From Bagarius yarrelli (Eukaryota > Chordata > Actinopteri > Siluriformes > Sisoridae): a stretch of DNA of 64,000 bases. The translations under genes were made by a program, and so were the position numbers. The notes below the pieces were generated by a model, which searched no databases, was not told the origin of the DNA, and saw only the letters and a list, made by a program, of their open reading frames with translations. The DNA lies in NCBI GenBank assembly GCA_005784505.1, contig VCAZ01000001.1, positions 12,819,597 through 12,883,596 of the forward strand. The letters are read 5' to 3'. Positions 35,659 through 48,410 of the stretch are shown one piece after another; position 1 is the stretch's first letter; every line of letters starts with the position of its first letter.

Positions 35659-36424
35659 AATGCTTTGGAGGGCATGGTATATTACAGGATGTCCTGCTGT
35701 GCCTTTGGCAAAAACGAGTTTCTTCCCAGACTGGTTTATGTTTGGGGAAAGGAAAAGGAAACCCCTTTGTGTACAATTAGTAAAACACAGCCAAGTTAAA
35801 AACATACACCACACAGGCAATGTCAATGGACATCATTATTAACGCAATTAGGTAATAAGATGCCTAGACCTAAATCCTAAATCTTAACCTTATTTAGTTT
35901 TTTTAGTAAAAGCTGCAGAGACGTTTTGTTATGGGGACATGTGAAAATCTTTTACCTGAGTAATTATCCCTACTATTAAAAAAAACTTTTTATATATTCG
36001 TAAGTATGTCAATCTTTAGATTTTGGATGGTTTGGTCCCCAGCAACATATAAAAACATTTTCACAGCACACACACACTAAAAAGCAGGTGCTTAAAGTCT
36101 TAGTAGTGCCTGAGGGCAAGAAAACGGCGTAATTTCCCCATCTACCTCTTAATTAGCACACAAAATTGATTTTATAGCCTATTAGATTTTTTATGTGAAG
36201 AAGCTTATACAGAATTTACATAATGCAACAGTTCTCTGAAGGTATTTGTCTTAATTAATTTACAGTGTTTAGTCTGTGTGTGATCACCCTAATGACAGCA
36301 CTGACTGGAAAAGCAGGGGCAACTTAAACATATTGTATTTAAAGTCTTTTGTAAAATAGACTTTGCAAAATGGACTAGCTTTACTCTACCCATATAAAAA
36401 AGAGTGTCTCATAAGTTTCATACA
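35655..36424. other. no recognised feature
   Basis: AT-rich DNA without recognised exons or repeats. Confidence 0.4.
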
Positions 36425-36469
36425 TAGGAAGAAAAAAAAAAAAAAATAAATAAATAAATAAATAAATAA

Positions 36470-36516
<47 letters not shown>

Positions 36517-36552
36517 TTTTTTTTTTTGTTTTTTTTTTTTTTTTTTTTTTTT
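36425..36552. repeat. A / TAAA / TA / T simple-repeat block
   Basis: An A-run, (ATAA)n, (AT)n and T-runs lie side by side and end where the RTE copy begins. The A-run and T-run flank the AT array almost symmetrically. Confidence 0.95.
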
Positions 36553-36867
36553 ATGAAAACCAATTTTTATTTTGGTGCCAGCCCCAAGCCTGAATAAACA
36601 GAGAGGGTTGTGTCAGAAAGCGCATCTGGCATAAAACATTGCCAAACCGAAATATGCGAATCGTAATTTCATATTGGAATGATCAAGGCCCGGGTTAACA
36701 ACAACTGTCATTGAAGGCATATGATGAGTTGTAAATGTTAGGGTTATCAGGGATCAAGATGTACAGAGAAGATGGAAGGAGTACTTTGAAGTATTGCTGA
36801 GAGGGAGAAAAGAGTAGATGAGGTAACCAATGTGGAGCAGGTAGTTCAAAAGAACAGTACATATAAA

Positions 36868-37165
36868 AATTAGGATGGGCAGCACGGTGGCTTAGTGGTT
36901 AGCACTGTTGCCTCACAGCAAGAAGGCCCGGGGGCCTTACAGAAATGGTCGTAGGGGCCTTTCTGTGTTTGCAAGGGTTTCCTCACACAGTCCAAAAACA
37001 TGTATGTTAGGTTGATTGGTGATTCTAAATTGCCCATGTGAGTGTGAGTGTGTGAGAACCTGTGATGGACTGGCTGGGACCCTTGAATTAGGATTCAGCT
37101 AACCCTGAATTAGGGAATAAGCGGGTATAGAAGATGACTGCCTGAATGAATAAATGAATGAAGTT
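36868..37165 (+). mobile_element. larger tRNA-related SINE nested in RTE copy 2
   Basis: The head 'gggcagcacggtggcttagtgg' and body ('cacagtccaaaaacatgta', 'ggttgattggtgattctaaattgccc', 'gtgatggactggctgggacc') end in 'gaatgaataaatgaatgaa'. The family matches the copies at 0.99, 32.1 and 59.5 kb; it may be the Mermaid-type SINE of fish. Confidence 0.75.
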
Positions 37166-37947
37166 AAAAGAGGATAAAATGAGGAAAGGCGGTTAGAGAT
37201 ACCAGTGTAGAAATGTCCAGGAGAGGCAGCAGGAATTTTTTCGCTAGATTATTTAACAGGATTTTAGTGAGTGAGAAGATGCCTGAGGAATGGAGGAGAA
37301 GTGTACTGGTGCCTATCTTGTTTAAGAACAACTACAGAGGCATAAAGTTGATGAGTCATACATTGAATGCCTAGGAAAGAGTAGTGGATACTAGGTTAAG
37401 GTTGGTAGTAGATCTTTGTGAGCAGCAGTATGGCTTTATGCCCAGTAAGAGCACTACACATGCAATGCTGATGGAGAAGTACAGAAATTGCCCTAGGGAG
37501 CTGCATTGTGTTTTTTGTAGACCTGGAGAAAGTGTATATAAAGGTGCCAGGAGAGGAGCTGTGGTATTGTATGAGGAAGTCAGAGACGTATGTTAGGGTG
37601 GTGCAGAATATGTATGAGGGGAGCAGGACAGTGGTGAGGTGTACAGTAGGTCAGACAGGGGAGTTTAATGTGGAGGTAGGACTGCATCAAGGATCAGCTC
37701 TGAGCCCCTTCTTGTTTGCTGTGGTGGTGGATCGGTTGACAGACGAGGTCAGACAGGAATATCCTTGGACAATGATGTTTGTAGATGACATAGTGATCTG
37801 TAGTGAGAGCAGGGAGCAGGTGGAGGAAAACCTGGAGAGGTGGAGGTTTGCTTAAGAGAGAAGAGGAATGAAAGTCAGTTGTAGCAAGGGTACATGTGTT
37901 TGAATAAAAGGGAGGGAAGTGGAACAGTGTGATCACAGAGTGAAGAG

Positions 37948-38136
37948 GGAGAGGTGGTAGCATAGTGGTTGAGGTGTTGGACTACCAAATTGAAGATCCG
38001 GGTTCGATTCCCAGTACCACCAAGCCACCACTGCTGGTCCCCTTAACCCCCAATTGCTCAGTTGTATAACAGGGAATAATGTAAGTTGTTCTGGATGAGG
38101 GCGTTTGCCAAATGCTGCACATGTAACTGTAAATGT
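37948..38136 (+). mobile_element. tRNA-derived SINE nested in RTE copy 2, with 5-bp target duplication
   Basis: The SINE reads 'ggtggtagcatagtggttgagg', 'gggttcgattccc', then 'cccccaattgctcagttgtat' and the tail 'ctggatgagggcgtttgcc'. It is flanked by AAGAG at 37943-37947 and 38137-38141. Comparison with RTE copy 1 (8394-8420) shows the uninterrupted target, with a single AAGAG. Confidence 0.85.
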
Positions 38137-38764
38137 AAGAGGTTAAGAAGGTACAGGAGTTTAAGTATTTCGGGTCAATAGTCCAGAGCAATGGAGAGTG
38201 TGTAAAACAGGTCAAGAAGTGAGTACAGGCTGGAATAGAAGAGGAGACCTGTCAGGAGTGTTGTGTGACAGAAGAATATCAGCTAGAACCAAGTGGAAGG
38301 TGTACAAAACAGTGGTAAGTCCAGTTATGATGTATGGTTCAGAGACAGTGGCGCTGGGGAAGAGACAGGTGGCAGAGTTGGAAGTAGCAGAGATGAAGTT
38401 AAGGTTTAAGGATGTTAAGGTTTAAGGATGGGCAGGATTAGGAACAAGTTCAGCAGGGGGATGGCTCATGTTAGATATTTGAGGAGAAGGTCAGGGAAGA
38501 CAGATTAAGGTGGTTTTGACATGTACACAGAAGGGATAGTGAATATATTAGTAGGAGGATGTTAGAAATTAAGCTATCAGGCAGAAGGCAAAGAGGAAGA
38601 CCAAAAAGGAGGTATATGGATGTGATAAACAAAGACATGAAGTTAGTGGATGTGAGGGAAGAGTATGTAGAGAATAAGGTTAGGTGGAGACATATGATTC
38701 ACTGTGGCGACCCCTAAAAGGAACAGCCGAAAGGAGAAGATTTTTATTTATATAATATGCTCTA

Positions 38765-39015
38765 CATGACTACCATTGTTTTGAAAACACATTTCGATGC
38801 CTGTCCTCCACTGCTGAAGAAAACGTATAAGCACAGCTGGTGTTATGTTTGTGATGGCATTCGTGATACGTTCCTTGAGATGACTTATGTTTTGTATCTT
38901 TTTCTGATACCCCATGGCCTTCAAATGCTTCCATAGATAAAAATAAAGTTGGTAAGACCTGGGGATCTGGGAAAATTTACTTTTCCTATGTATGGAAACT
39001 TATGGGATACCCTGT
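38765..39015 (-). mobile_element. mariner-type transposase remnant
   Basis: On the minus strand, broken frames read RSPGLTNFIFIYGSI and then LCLYVFFSSGGQASKCVF. These resemble the 'RSPDLTPxDFFLWG...' and 'CxxxxGxHxEH' C-terminal blocks of mariner-type transposases. The outer edge 'gggataccctgtatag' resembles a terminal sequence of such elements. Confidence 0.4.
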
Positions 39016-39689
39016 ATAGTAATACAAAGTAATCTTACTATAGAACATGCAGTAAAATTTCCTGTGTTAAATGCTGTAGTGAACCTAATTATTTTAAATA
39101 TATCATAGTAAATTGCAATGATATGGTAATTTTGTTAAGGTAAATGACAACTTACTATAATAATTACTATAGTCAATTTGATAACACTATATTATACTGT
39201 ATATAATATGTGATAACCTTCATAGCAAAAACTGCAAAAATCATTTTTAGTTCTTATCTTTGTAAAAAAAAAAAAATAGCTGCCTGGGTTAACTTTAACT
39301 GACTCACTAATTTTTGGTCATTAGAAATGGGAATCTGGCCTTTCACACTGAAACACACTGTTCTAATTAGCAACTTTGTTTCCTATATAGCATTTCTTTG
39401 ATTGTTTATCAGTTCACTATATTATCGAGTGTAAATAACATAAATACTAAATGCTTTTGATAAACATTATAAAATAATACAGTATACCATAGTCTTGTTA
39501 AGTTTACTACAGTATTTAATAGTTTACCAGAATTAACATAATAGAATGCTGTATACAATGGTATTCAACACATTTGCTACAACAAATTTATGTCTAAAAT
39601 TGAATTTTACATAGCTATGATAAGGTCTTTACATGGTAGCATTTAGCATGCACAAGTTGGAAGTTGATACCCCTTCCAAATGTATTTTG
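39016..39689. other. AT-rich, with TACTATAG-type repeats
   Basis: Words such as 'tactatagt', 'tactacagta' and 'tatactgtat' recur at 39010-39215 and 39410-39560, as in AT-rich fish MITEs. No gene was recognised. Confidence 0.35.
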
Positions 39690-41800
39690 TGCATCTTTGT
39701 TTATCTCAAAGCTGTCCTGTTTTATCAAAGCACCCCTTTGTATAACCTCTAGAGTCTGTTGTGTGTTGTAAACATTTCAGATAAGCAGTTTCTTTAATGC
39801 CATAATTAAAATCCAAAAGATCCCCATTTTTATGTTTTATAAGAATAGGGATCTATACTGGCAATACAGATCTTTTAACAGTGAAATCATTTCAGGTTTT
39901 TACATGGCATATCATTTATATTCCATATAAAATGCACAGTTAGAAATGTAAAAAAATTCATCATATTCATCAAGTTAATAAACAGCTCACATTATTTTTT
40001 TACATTCACATGTATATACGTATATACATATATACATGTGATACTAACTGTACTCATACAGAAACGCTTTTAAAATATTTTGTTAACATAAAACTTCTAT
40101 ACACACCTATTTTTATTATACATTTTTTAAGTATATAATGTATATATCAACAATCTTTTGCAATCTGCGTATGTCACCTTTGGCTGGTTTACACAAAAAC
40201 TACACAAGAAACATGTTAAAAATAACGCAAAATTTCGACCTAATGGTTGTATGTGTTTAAAAACATAATTTCACACAGTGTATAATCCTGTGTTGCTTGC
40301 TGATGTATATCACTATTATTACAGAATGCACCTATTTCAATTATAACCATGACTTAAAGGGTTCAGTAGCACGCTGCTGATCATCTATTTACAAGGGTAA
40401 CTGAAGCTTGTAGTTTGTTTCATTATAATGGTTTCAGCATTGATTTGGATAATACTTTAGGAAAGAGATACACTGAGTGGTAATTGCCTGTTCAGGGAAA
40501 CGAAAGACTGCATTGATCTGCACCCAGTCTGGACGTAATTGCATTTGATTTCCATCATTTTTTGGAAGATACCAATCACTTATCACTGCAAATAGAAATG
40601 GCTTCTGTGACCTCATGAGTATTGCTGGCAGTGTTGACAATCCCTCTGAATCGAGTAATTAGGGTCTTTGGACAGGTATACGTTTCTGGTTTTCATTTTT
40701 TTGTCATATAAATGAGTTTTTACTATATAAAAAAAAGATGACAGACAACGATGGCAGTTTGGCAGACTATTTCTCAGATTGCATATATTGTTTTTTGCAA
40801 AGAATGAATAATAAAAAAAACTACTAGTTAACAGCCTTGAGAAGATTCTTGATGTTAAGCCCACTCAAAACCCTTCCTAATCAAGGCGACATAATTACAT
40901 GAGATGAGAAAAAATGTTTAAACCAGACATATAAACTCAAATGTTTCATTTCTACAATTTTTTTTGTTCAGGCATTTTCATTTAAGCCATTGTGTCTTGC
41001 TCAATATCAAAAGTGTTGATGCACCATTTATACAGCAGGCGTCAAAATGCTTTTGATTTCTTCATAGAAATTATACCAATCATAACACTCGACACACACA
41101 AACTGAAGAAAAGGGAGGTTTAAAGAAATTGAACCAACAGAGATTTTTTATCTGGCAGTATTTAGTAGCTGTTTCATACAAAGGTTCTTTGTAGTTCATC
41201 ACTGTTTTTGTGCATTAATGTCCATCTCAAAGCTGTCCTTTTTATCTGAATCTCTTTTGCTTTGAGCTGAAAAGAGATTCTGCACCCTTTTGTGTAACCT
41301 CTAGAGTCTGTTATGTGTAATGAACATTTCAGATCAGCAGTTACTTCAATGCCATGATTAAAATCCCAAAGATTCCCATTTTTATGTAAAAATCAGCTAA
41401 AGCTATTGACCCATATATCTGGTTCACTTTCTGCTGCCAAATAATTGGATTATTGAATAACTACGTAATTTAGCTGCTTTACATGTGTTCCTAAATATAT
41501 ATATATAACTTGAGCTTATTGTATTTTATTTTGTGCTGGGCTACTGTACTGTTTACTCTATCATCATGAGTGTTATATAAAAACAGCATTTATCTCTACT
41601 GTATACAAGTGGATAAGAAGAAACTTGGCTCAATTTGCTCCAAAGAGAATTATTGATATAGGCTTACATTGTAAAATACAAACTCCTACAAATTCATGCA
41701 CTATTGCTCTTTTCAGTTAACTTAATAGACAAGACAAGAAATAATAGGCAGACAGACAGATAGATAGATAAAACAAGACCAGACAGACAGACAGACAGAC

Positions 41801-41878
<78 letters not shown>

Positions 41879-42360
41879 CCACCAGCATAAACTTACAAAT
41901 GCTTCTGTGGCAATCTATCTGCCCCCAGCTGGTGTGGGTTTTTCACACCATTCTGTGTTAACTCTAGAGACTGTTGTGTGTGAACATTGTATAGAATACA
42001 CACCACACTTTTTCTCTATTTTTTAATAAATAACACAGTGAGTGTACATTGTATGTTCCCTTTAGAGAAACCAGAAAGTATGTGAAACACTCTGCCAATG
42101 CCCCTGACAAAGTCCTCTGTTACCCTAGGTTATGTGTGTGTGTCTGATGTGCCAATATATTTTATGAAAACTTTATATCAGACTAATTCCCTGAACATCC
42201 TTTACACTGGCTATACAGAACATTCAACAGTTATTTCATTTCAGGTTCTGGTTGGATGTTTGTGTTTCAATCATAAAATTCCAATAAACAATTTACAGCT
42301 ACAAATTAAAAAATATAAAGGTAATAACCCTCACAGTTTATTTTTTTTACATTCACAAAT
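39690..42360 (+). repeat. old local triplication (three related segments)
   Basis: Segment A (39690-40010), B (41208-41395) and C (41930-42360) share ordered words. A and B share 'atctcaaagctgtcct', 'cccttttgt-taacctctagagtctgtt' and 'aaaatcc-aaagat-cccatttttatgt'. A and C share 'cta-actggc-atacaga', 'atttcatttcaggtt' and a '(t)ttttttacattcaca' block. All are in the same orientation. No coding frame is shared. Confidence 0.7.
41746..41878. repeat. GACA/GATA tetranucleotide microsatellite
   Basis: CAGA units are followed by about 22 GATA units. The Ile-Tyr-Leu-Ser frame across it is an artefact. The array lies between segments B and C of the local triplication. Confidence 0.98.
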
Positions 42361-43829
42361 TCTAGAATCGCATGATTCTAACTTTACCCATACCTTAAAC
42401 ACCGTTTAATCTTTGGTGTCCAAAGCCACTCCTTCTGAACGTATGAATGCACAAAGACCAGTGATAACATTACTATAAGACATCACCAGTAAAAAACTTT
42501 ATAGTACAGTTAGTAACAGCACTAAAATACAGACCATAAAATTTTGACCCAATTACACGCTACTGCTGTAGTTGTTTAACTACATAAGCTAAATAGCTAA
42601 GTTACTATAAAAACACATCAAAATCAACTGAAATGTGACCATGGCGTCATATTTCAGGCAGATAGGAAAGCCTACCATAACGTTTGGACCAAACAATACA
42701 AACCTGATCGAACATCTAGTGCTCTTACGTCTTCAACAAAATATATAAATACATTTAGACCATTTAAATTAATGATTGTTGTTAGGATGTGAAAAAGACT
42801 TTGAACCTATTGTACCTCTAAATAATTTAGTGAGTATAAGAAGTCAACATTTACTTATTAAGTGTGCATCCATGCAGTAAATGGTAGACTGTCTACATTT
42901 ATTGGGGGTTTTTTCTTAAAATTAAGCCTGGTGTAAGATGCCATAAAGCACAACAGCAGACTCACACCGTATCTTTTAGATGCTCAGGCGTAATTGTCCC
43001 AGGGACAGACTTTAACAGTCTGTGTAATGGTTGACTGGTTTTCTCTTAACCACAGGACCTCTCTAGTGATTTGAGATACTGCAGTAAAATGATCATGTGA
43101 ATAAAAGTTGCTATTTAGAAAGTACTTTAAAGAGTACTAAGCAGATGGGATTCTATTTGTCAATTTCACATTTAAATCTGAATAATAGCAGTTTATTCAT
43201 CATCTATTTGGAATTCAGTTTATATTTAGGACATTTGCTGGGACCATTTTCAAATATCCTGTCTCACTGACTTTAAGACTGGTAATTTGGTTATAGTATT
43301 GAAGTATATGAAGTATTTACAGCATCTTACTATTAAAATTACAAATATTAACAATTACATGAAGATTTATTCCTTAAGATAAAATCTAATGAAAGGCATA
43401 AAGCAGATGATACGTTGGGTGGAATTAAAATTAGAATATTTTTAATAAACACAGCCTGTCTCAAAAAAAATCTACCAGTGCCTGATCTTTTAACATCTAA
43501 CTGGCTTTTATCACCCGTAATACAAACAGATTTAAACAACCACACAGACACAAAGGCAAGTTACGCAGGTTTTTATGCAGTTTTTTCCTAGAAGAGATCC
43601 TAGAGAGCCTTTGTATTTGTAGATTTATCGCGGGAAAGGCAGCACAAAAACAAGCAGCAAAAAATCTGTTGAGATAAAACAATAGTTATAATGGCATTAT
43701 AAAGAAAAACATTATACAGAAGAGAAATCCACAGAAGAGTCTTCAAAATAATATGAATATAATGGTTAATATGGTTCTGTTTCAATCAATGAAACTAAAG
43801 AACTAGTGATCAGAATCAGCATTAGAAGT
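42361..43829. other. no recognised feature
   Basis: AT-rich intergenic DNA; the frames at 43348-43785 have no protein features. Confidence 0.4.
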
Positions 43830-44110
43830 GAGATAAAGGTCAAGAGTTATGTCATATTTTATTGTCATATTAACCATATATGCTATAACCATATAGAAGG
43901 CGCAGTACACTGTGAAATACAACAGCGTTTCTCCAGGACCATGGTGCAACACAGAAGTACACAAAGCAACAAAGAGCTACGAGAAACAACCACAGATCTA
44001 AGGACTAGAAAATAAATTGTCATGTAAAGTGCATAATATGCAACCTACAAAACACCCTAGACAGAAATACAATGGTCAGAGCAAAGTGCAGACTATATTG
44101 TGCAAATAGA
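43830..44110 (+). repeat. dispersed fish repeat of uncertain class
   Basis: 'ttattgtcatatta', 'gcagtacactgtgaaatacaacag', 'tctccaggaccatggtgcaac' and 'gagcaaagtgcagactatattgtgcaa' occur in the order of a common teleost repeat. Confidence 0.5.
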
Positions 44111-47025
44111 TTAGAATACAGCAGCATTAAAATGAATGTGCAAAAAGTATTATAGTGTCATTAATGTCATTAAGACAAATAATACATGAAGGAACTAGGC
44201 AAGACACTGATATATATATAATACAGTAGTTTTGTACAATTTATAATACAGATGAGTTTTTAATACAGTGTTAATGACCGGTTTAACAAAAATAGTTCAG
44301 TGCATATAACTGTAGTATATTTTTATTGGGGATTTTATGTGTATTTATTAAATGATTTTAAGGCTAAAAAAACAAATGCATAATAATAATTATAATAATA
44401 ATTATTATTATTATCATTATTCTGTTGATTGTCAGAAGCTTGAAGAAAGTTCTCGACGTGTCTGACATAGAAAGTGGTATTTTTACTGTTGACAGTGTGG
44501 ACTGTTTTGCCTTTAGCTATTTACCCTTTGTGCAGCATAACCAAACTTCATTCAGAATCTTGTCATGCTGCTCATGTGTCAAAGGAAATCAGTCCCACTT
44601 TGGCCTGTTTCTGGCTCAGATATCTTAAACATTGATTATACAGAATCAAACACATTATACAGACAGGCGACAATGTAAAGGAAAGTGTGTTTGCTTTTAT
44701 CTAGATTTCACCCTCAAATAAACATATTTACAGTTTACATATATTATTATCATAATCATTAAAATGACAACGAATAGAATCTATATACTATATACTGACG
44801 CTGCTCTATTTGCTAAGGCTGGCCCAGCAATTTTCTATATTATGATGTTTTTTTCCAATTTGATTTCATTTATTTACCTAGTTTAGTTTATAAATAAGTG
44901 TATGCAAAACATATGCTTTATTTCCAGCAATGAATTTCGAGTAGAATTCAGTAAATAAATAAAATTGGTGGAGTTAAGGGTGGTATTGGTGAGAGGTGCC
45001 CTCTAGGCTGACTCCAAAGCAGATAAATCATGTGAAAATGGCCTCAGGGTCTCTCACGATGCAGAAAACGTGATCCTTTAAATGAAAACTGTCATGAAGA
45101 CTTGTCAAAAAATCCCAAAGGCTTCGATCATGAAACCTGCACAGGATTCTAATTAGAATTTCATCATATTTTGGAATTACTTGTCTTACAGAACAAGACA
45201 TAAATATTTTCAATCAAGTCGTGTAAAAAAACTGTCATTTTCACAATATGTAGCTGGTACGATACTCTGTGAAATAAAACAGGGACAATAGTGATATAAA
45301 ACAGAACTGAATATTAGGGGTACCTTAAACATAATTCAGATTCGAAGTGTGTATATAGTGCAAGAGACACCAACAGGATACACTAAAAGACTACCATACT
45401 ATACATCAGTCAACACAAAACAGCACTGAACAGACCATGTATGGAGATTGTTTGGGGAGTTGAAGTGAAAAACCTGCCTATGTGATTAATTGTCCTGTTT
45501 TAAATAAAATACTACCACACTACTGTTAGCCTCAGGCTTAAAATCCATGCCCTGAACATTGGCTCGATGTCTGATGCATATAACAAACAAACCAGGGAAG
45601 AAACCAAGAATTTTATCCTAAATTATGTAAAGTTTTTTGTATAGACTCAATTATTTGCATTTGTAAATAAGCGAGCTATGATTGCACACTGGTCTTCTGG
45701 TGTGATTTTCACACGTTTGTAAATAATGCTAAATATGAAAACACAAAAAAACTGTAATTGGTTCATTTACATGCCAGTCAGTTGCTTATTTGGCCACTAA
45801 AATCTGCTATGAAATCCAGACCTTTACTATCAGTCTAAGAGTTTAAAGCCAGATATACTTTTGACATTTATGGCATATATAGTGTATTGTATGGAACACA
45901 GCATTAGCATTTTTCAAATATTTTACGCTACCTATGGTAAAAGCTGTTTTAGTCTTTAAGTCATGCACAAATCTGGAAGTTTTATAGTCTACAGTTAAAA
46001 AATACTGACCTAAAAAAAAAACCTTTTGACATAAATTTTAAAAGTGATGTCCTGCTTATAATTATCTACCAACCTTGAGGCAACGAACTTCTACTCTTTC
46101 CTGGGCCTTGACATTAAAAAAAATTACCTATGATCTAGCATAAAAGGGCACAGAATATTTTTTTAAGATGGCTTCCTGTCCCTCTTTTTACTAAGAAGGG
46201 GTTGTTTTTAGGTTCTTTGTTCCCAGCAAAGATGCCAATACAATTAGCCGAGCCTGCTGGAAGATTTACGTAGACTTTAAAGGAGAACTCATGAAACATA
46301 GAGGTCAGGCAGCTTTTAGCCAAAGCAGAAAGTCGTTAAGTCAGTTGATTTACAGCCATTGTTGGAGAAGTGAACAATAAGGTCCCTACCATCTTCTAAT
46401 TGTGATGCACCAACCAGGTCACCTTCTCTTTGTTTACACTTCATTCAGCTTCGATGTGAACTATTAATTTTCTATTGGGACAGCAAATTTATAAAAAAAA
46501 GCTTAGCTGTTAAGAACAATGTCCTCGGTTACCAAAAAAAAAAAAATTTCTTTAATTGCATGAATAACTTAAGATACAAGTTGCAACGATTGGCTGTGTG
46601 ATATTATTTATATGTTTAATAACACATATGAGTGACAGTTGAATGTTCCAGCCCATCACACACTCCATCTATTCCCATCACCACACTCCATCTCTTTCTC
46701 TGCAAGTCGCCAATTTTGCCCCATACTAATTTTGTATACCTATTCATCTACACAGATGGATATCAGCAGCTCATTTGGGTGTCTTAGCAACTACTATCTC
46801 ATAATAAGGATTTCACACTATCTGTCGCCCACTCTCCACAGTCAGTAGCACACAGTGGTGATCACTTTTAATACAACTGAAGCTTAGCTAGTGGCTCACA
46901 GGAAAGGCTATTTGCTAATCAAATATCAGCCATGCTCACACACTATAGCGTCACTCCAATATTCCCTAAAACATTGACACAATGTTAGAAGCATACAGTT
47001 ATAGCATACAGCATAGAATGTCTTT
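44111..47025. other. intergenic, no recognised gene
   Basis: A self-complementary TAA/TTA tract lies at 44384-44420. Bases 46630-46860 are less AT-rich but show no known motif. The rest is AT-rich. Confidence 0.4.
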
Positions 47026-47220
47026 GTGTGTTTGGAATTACAGTTTCCTTTCACTGGAACAAAGAGACTCAATCACTCTTCCAGCATGACAATGTTCCTG
47101 TGCACAAAGCCTCTGATTTCCATGAAGACATGCTGGGTTCTGATTGGTGAATGGAGAAACTGGAGTGTCCTACACAGAAACCAACTGCATCCCAGACCTC
47201 CTCACCTAATTTTAACTAGA
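47026..47220 (+). mobile_element. Tc1-like transposase fragment
   Basis: The text 'ttccagcatgacaatgttcctgtgcacaaagc' encodes an HDN-PVHKA block, the Tc1-type 'HDNA-H' catalytic region. It is followed by 'ctgcatcccagacctcctcacc', as in this fish family. The rest of the element is missing. Confidence 0.6.
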
Positions 47221-48410
47221 TGGTGTTTTCACAATTTCTTGCTTTGTTATTGACTTATTTATAACCAATCACACAGTTAAAGAAATCTTTTATAATAAAT
47301 AATAAGAATAATAAATGTAAGAAATAATGAAATGTAAAATTTAGGGGAAAACATTTTCTTAATAGACTAATAGTATTATAAACTAATAAACTAAATAACT
47401 GAACGTTTTCTAGTCTGTCCATAGTAGAGTACTGCTTACTTTTTCCACATTGTTAATATACAGTTATCATAATGTCTAAAGTTACATGATATAAATAAAA
47501 CGTGGTATCTTTTTTTGAACAACAACAGTGACACCTAGTGTTTATTTGTTTTTTATAGTCAACTATAAAGCTAATTGAAAAAAAAAAAGATAATGGAGAG
47601 GGACAGGAGGCTAAGTACATGTTTGTCCTTAGCAGAGTCTGTGATTTGTTTAGAAAAAAACTGTGGCAGCCAAAAAAAAACACACAAAAAACTGTACTTA
47701 GGAAGCCCTGTAACACTTTTAACCCCTCTTTTTAATGAAATGCCCTGCCCTATAATTTAAGAGTCCAGAGTAGTGATTATAGTGTTATAGTGCAGAATAT
47801 AACACGCTCTTAAATTTAAAATTTATGTTACGGTCTTTAGAAAATGTGATTATTATTTAATAAAATTGGAATTTCTGCGCTAAATGTCATGGTTGGTTTT
47901 GGGCTTAAAAATTAAAGATAACTTTTAGTACATGATAATTTATCCAACACACTTCATTTAAAACCTCAGTTTACAATTAAGACAAAGATTGATATTAGGT
48001 GTTAAATTATATATTAAAATAAGGAAGACTTATTGTACAATCCTAACCGTAAAAAAAAAATCAGGTCCAGGTATAAAAATGTATAAATAAACATAACCCT
48101 AGCCAGAGTCATTTATTTTTTTACGTGTAAAACTTCGATTTAAACTATATGTATATTACATTGTAATTAACAGTTTATTACAGTTTTAGTTTTTACTTTA
48201 CGCCTTTACTCGCTTACCTGGTGAATCAGATGACATAATCTCTTTTACTTGCGAATAAGCTTCACATTAACACATTCCAACATCATGCAATTTCCAAGAA
48301 GTAATTCTAGAAGTAACATTAAAACAACCTACAACTGACCCACAAATCACTAACTGAGTTGTAAACCAAGAACTATTATTATAGTATTAATCTTTTATTT
48401 AACAAGTAGA
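47221..48410. other. no recognised feature
   Basis: AT-rich DNA left of the first U4 gene. Only the first 40 or so bases downstream of U4 (48370-48410) have a candidate 3' box. Confidence 0.4.
48385..48404 (-). terminator. candidate 3' box of U4 copy 1
   Basis: TTGTTAAATAAAAGATTA starts about 6-10 nt past the RNA end, where a 3'-end formation box (GTTTN..AAARNNAGA type) is expected. The match is loose. Confidence 0.4.

Larger units (their letters stand above)
36575..38737 (+). mobile_element. degraded RTE-type non-LTR retrotransposon (copy 2) with two nested SINEs
   Basis: Frames at 37384-37596 and 37508-37855 carry RT blocks in order: QQYGFMPSKSTTHAM, HCVFCRPGE/FFVDLEKVYIKVP, VGLHQGSALSPFLFAVVVDR and WTMMFVDDIVICSES. 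The catalytic motif is FVDD where copy 1 has FADD. After the second SINE a frame at 38198-38425 carries CDRRISARTKWKVYKTVV. The copy ends with 'cactgtggcgacccctaaaaggaa', like copy 1. Frameshifts and the two insertions make it inactive. Confidence 0.85.

Noticed and set aside
35530..35842. Frames with Thr-His or Cys-Val runs
   Set aside because: They are translations of the TG microsatellite.
37948..38030. Possible tRNA gene (A- and B-box-like words)
   Set aside because: The body and tail are those of a SINE inserted in an RTE element, with a target duplication; similar heads recur at 20.97, 29.3, 30.2 and 58.2 kb.
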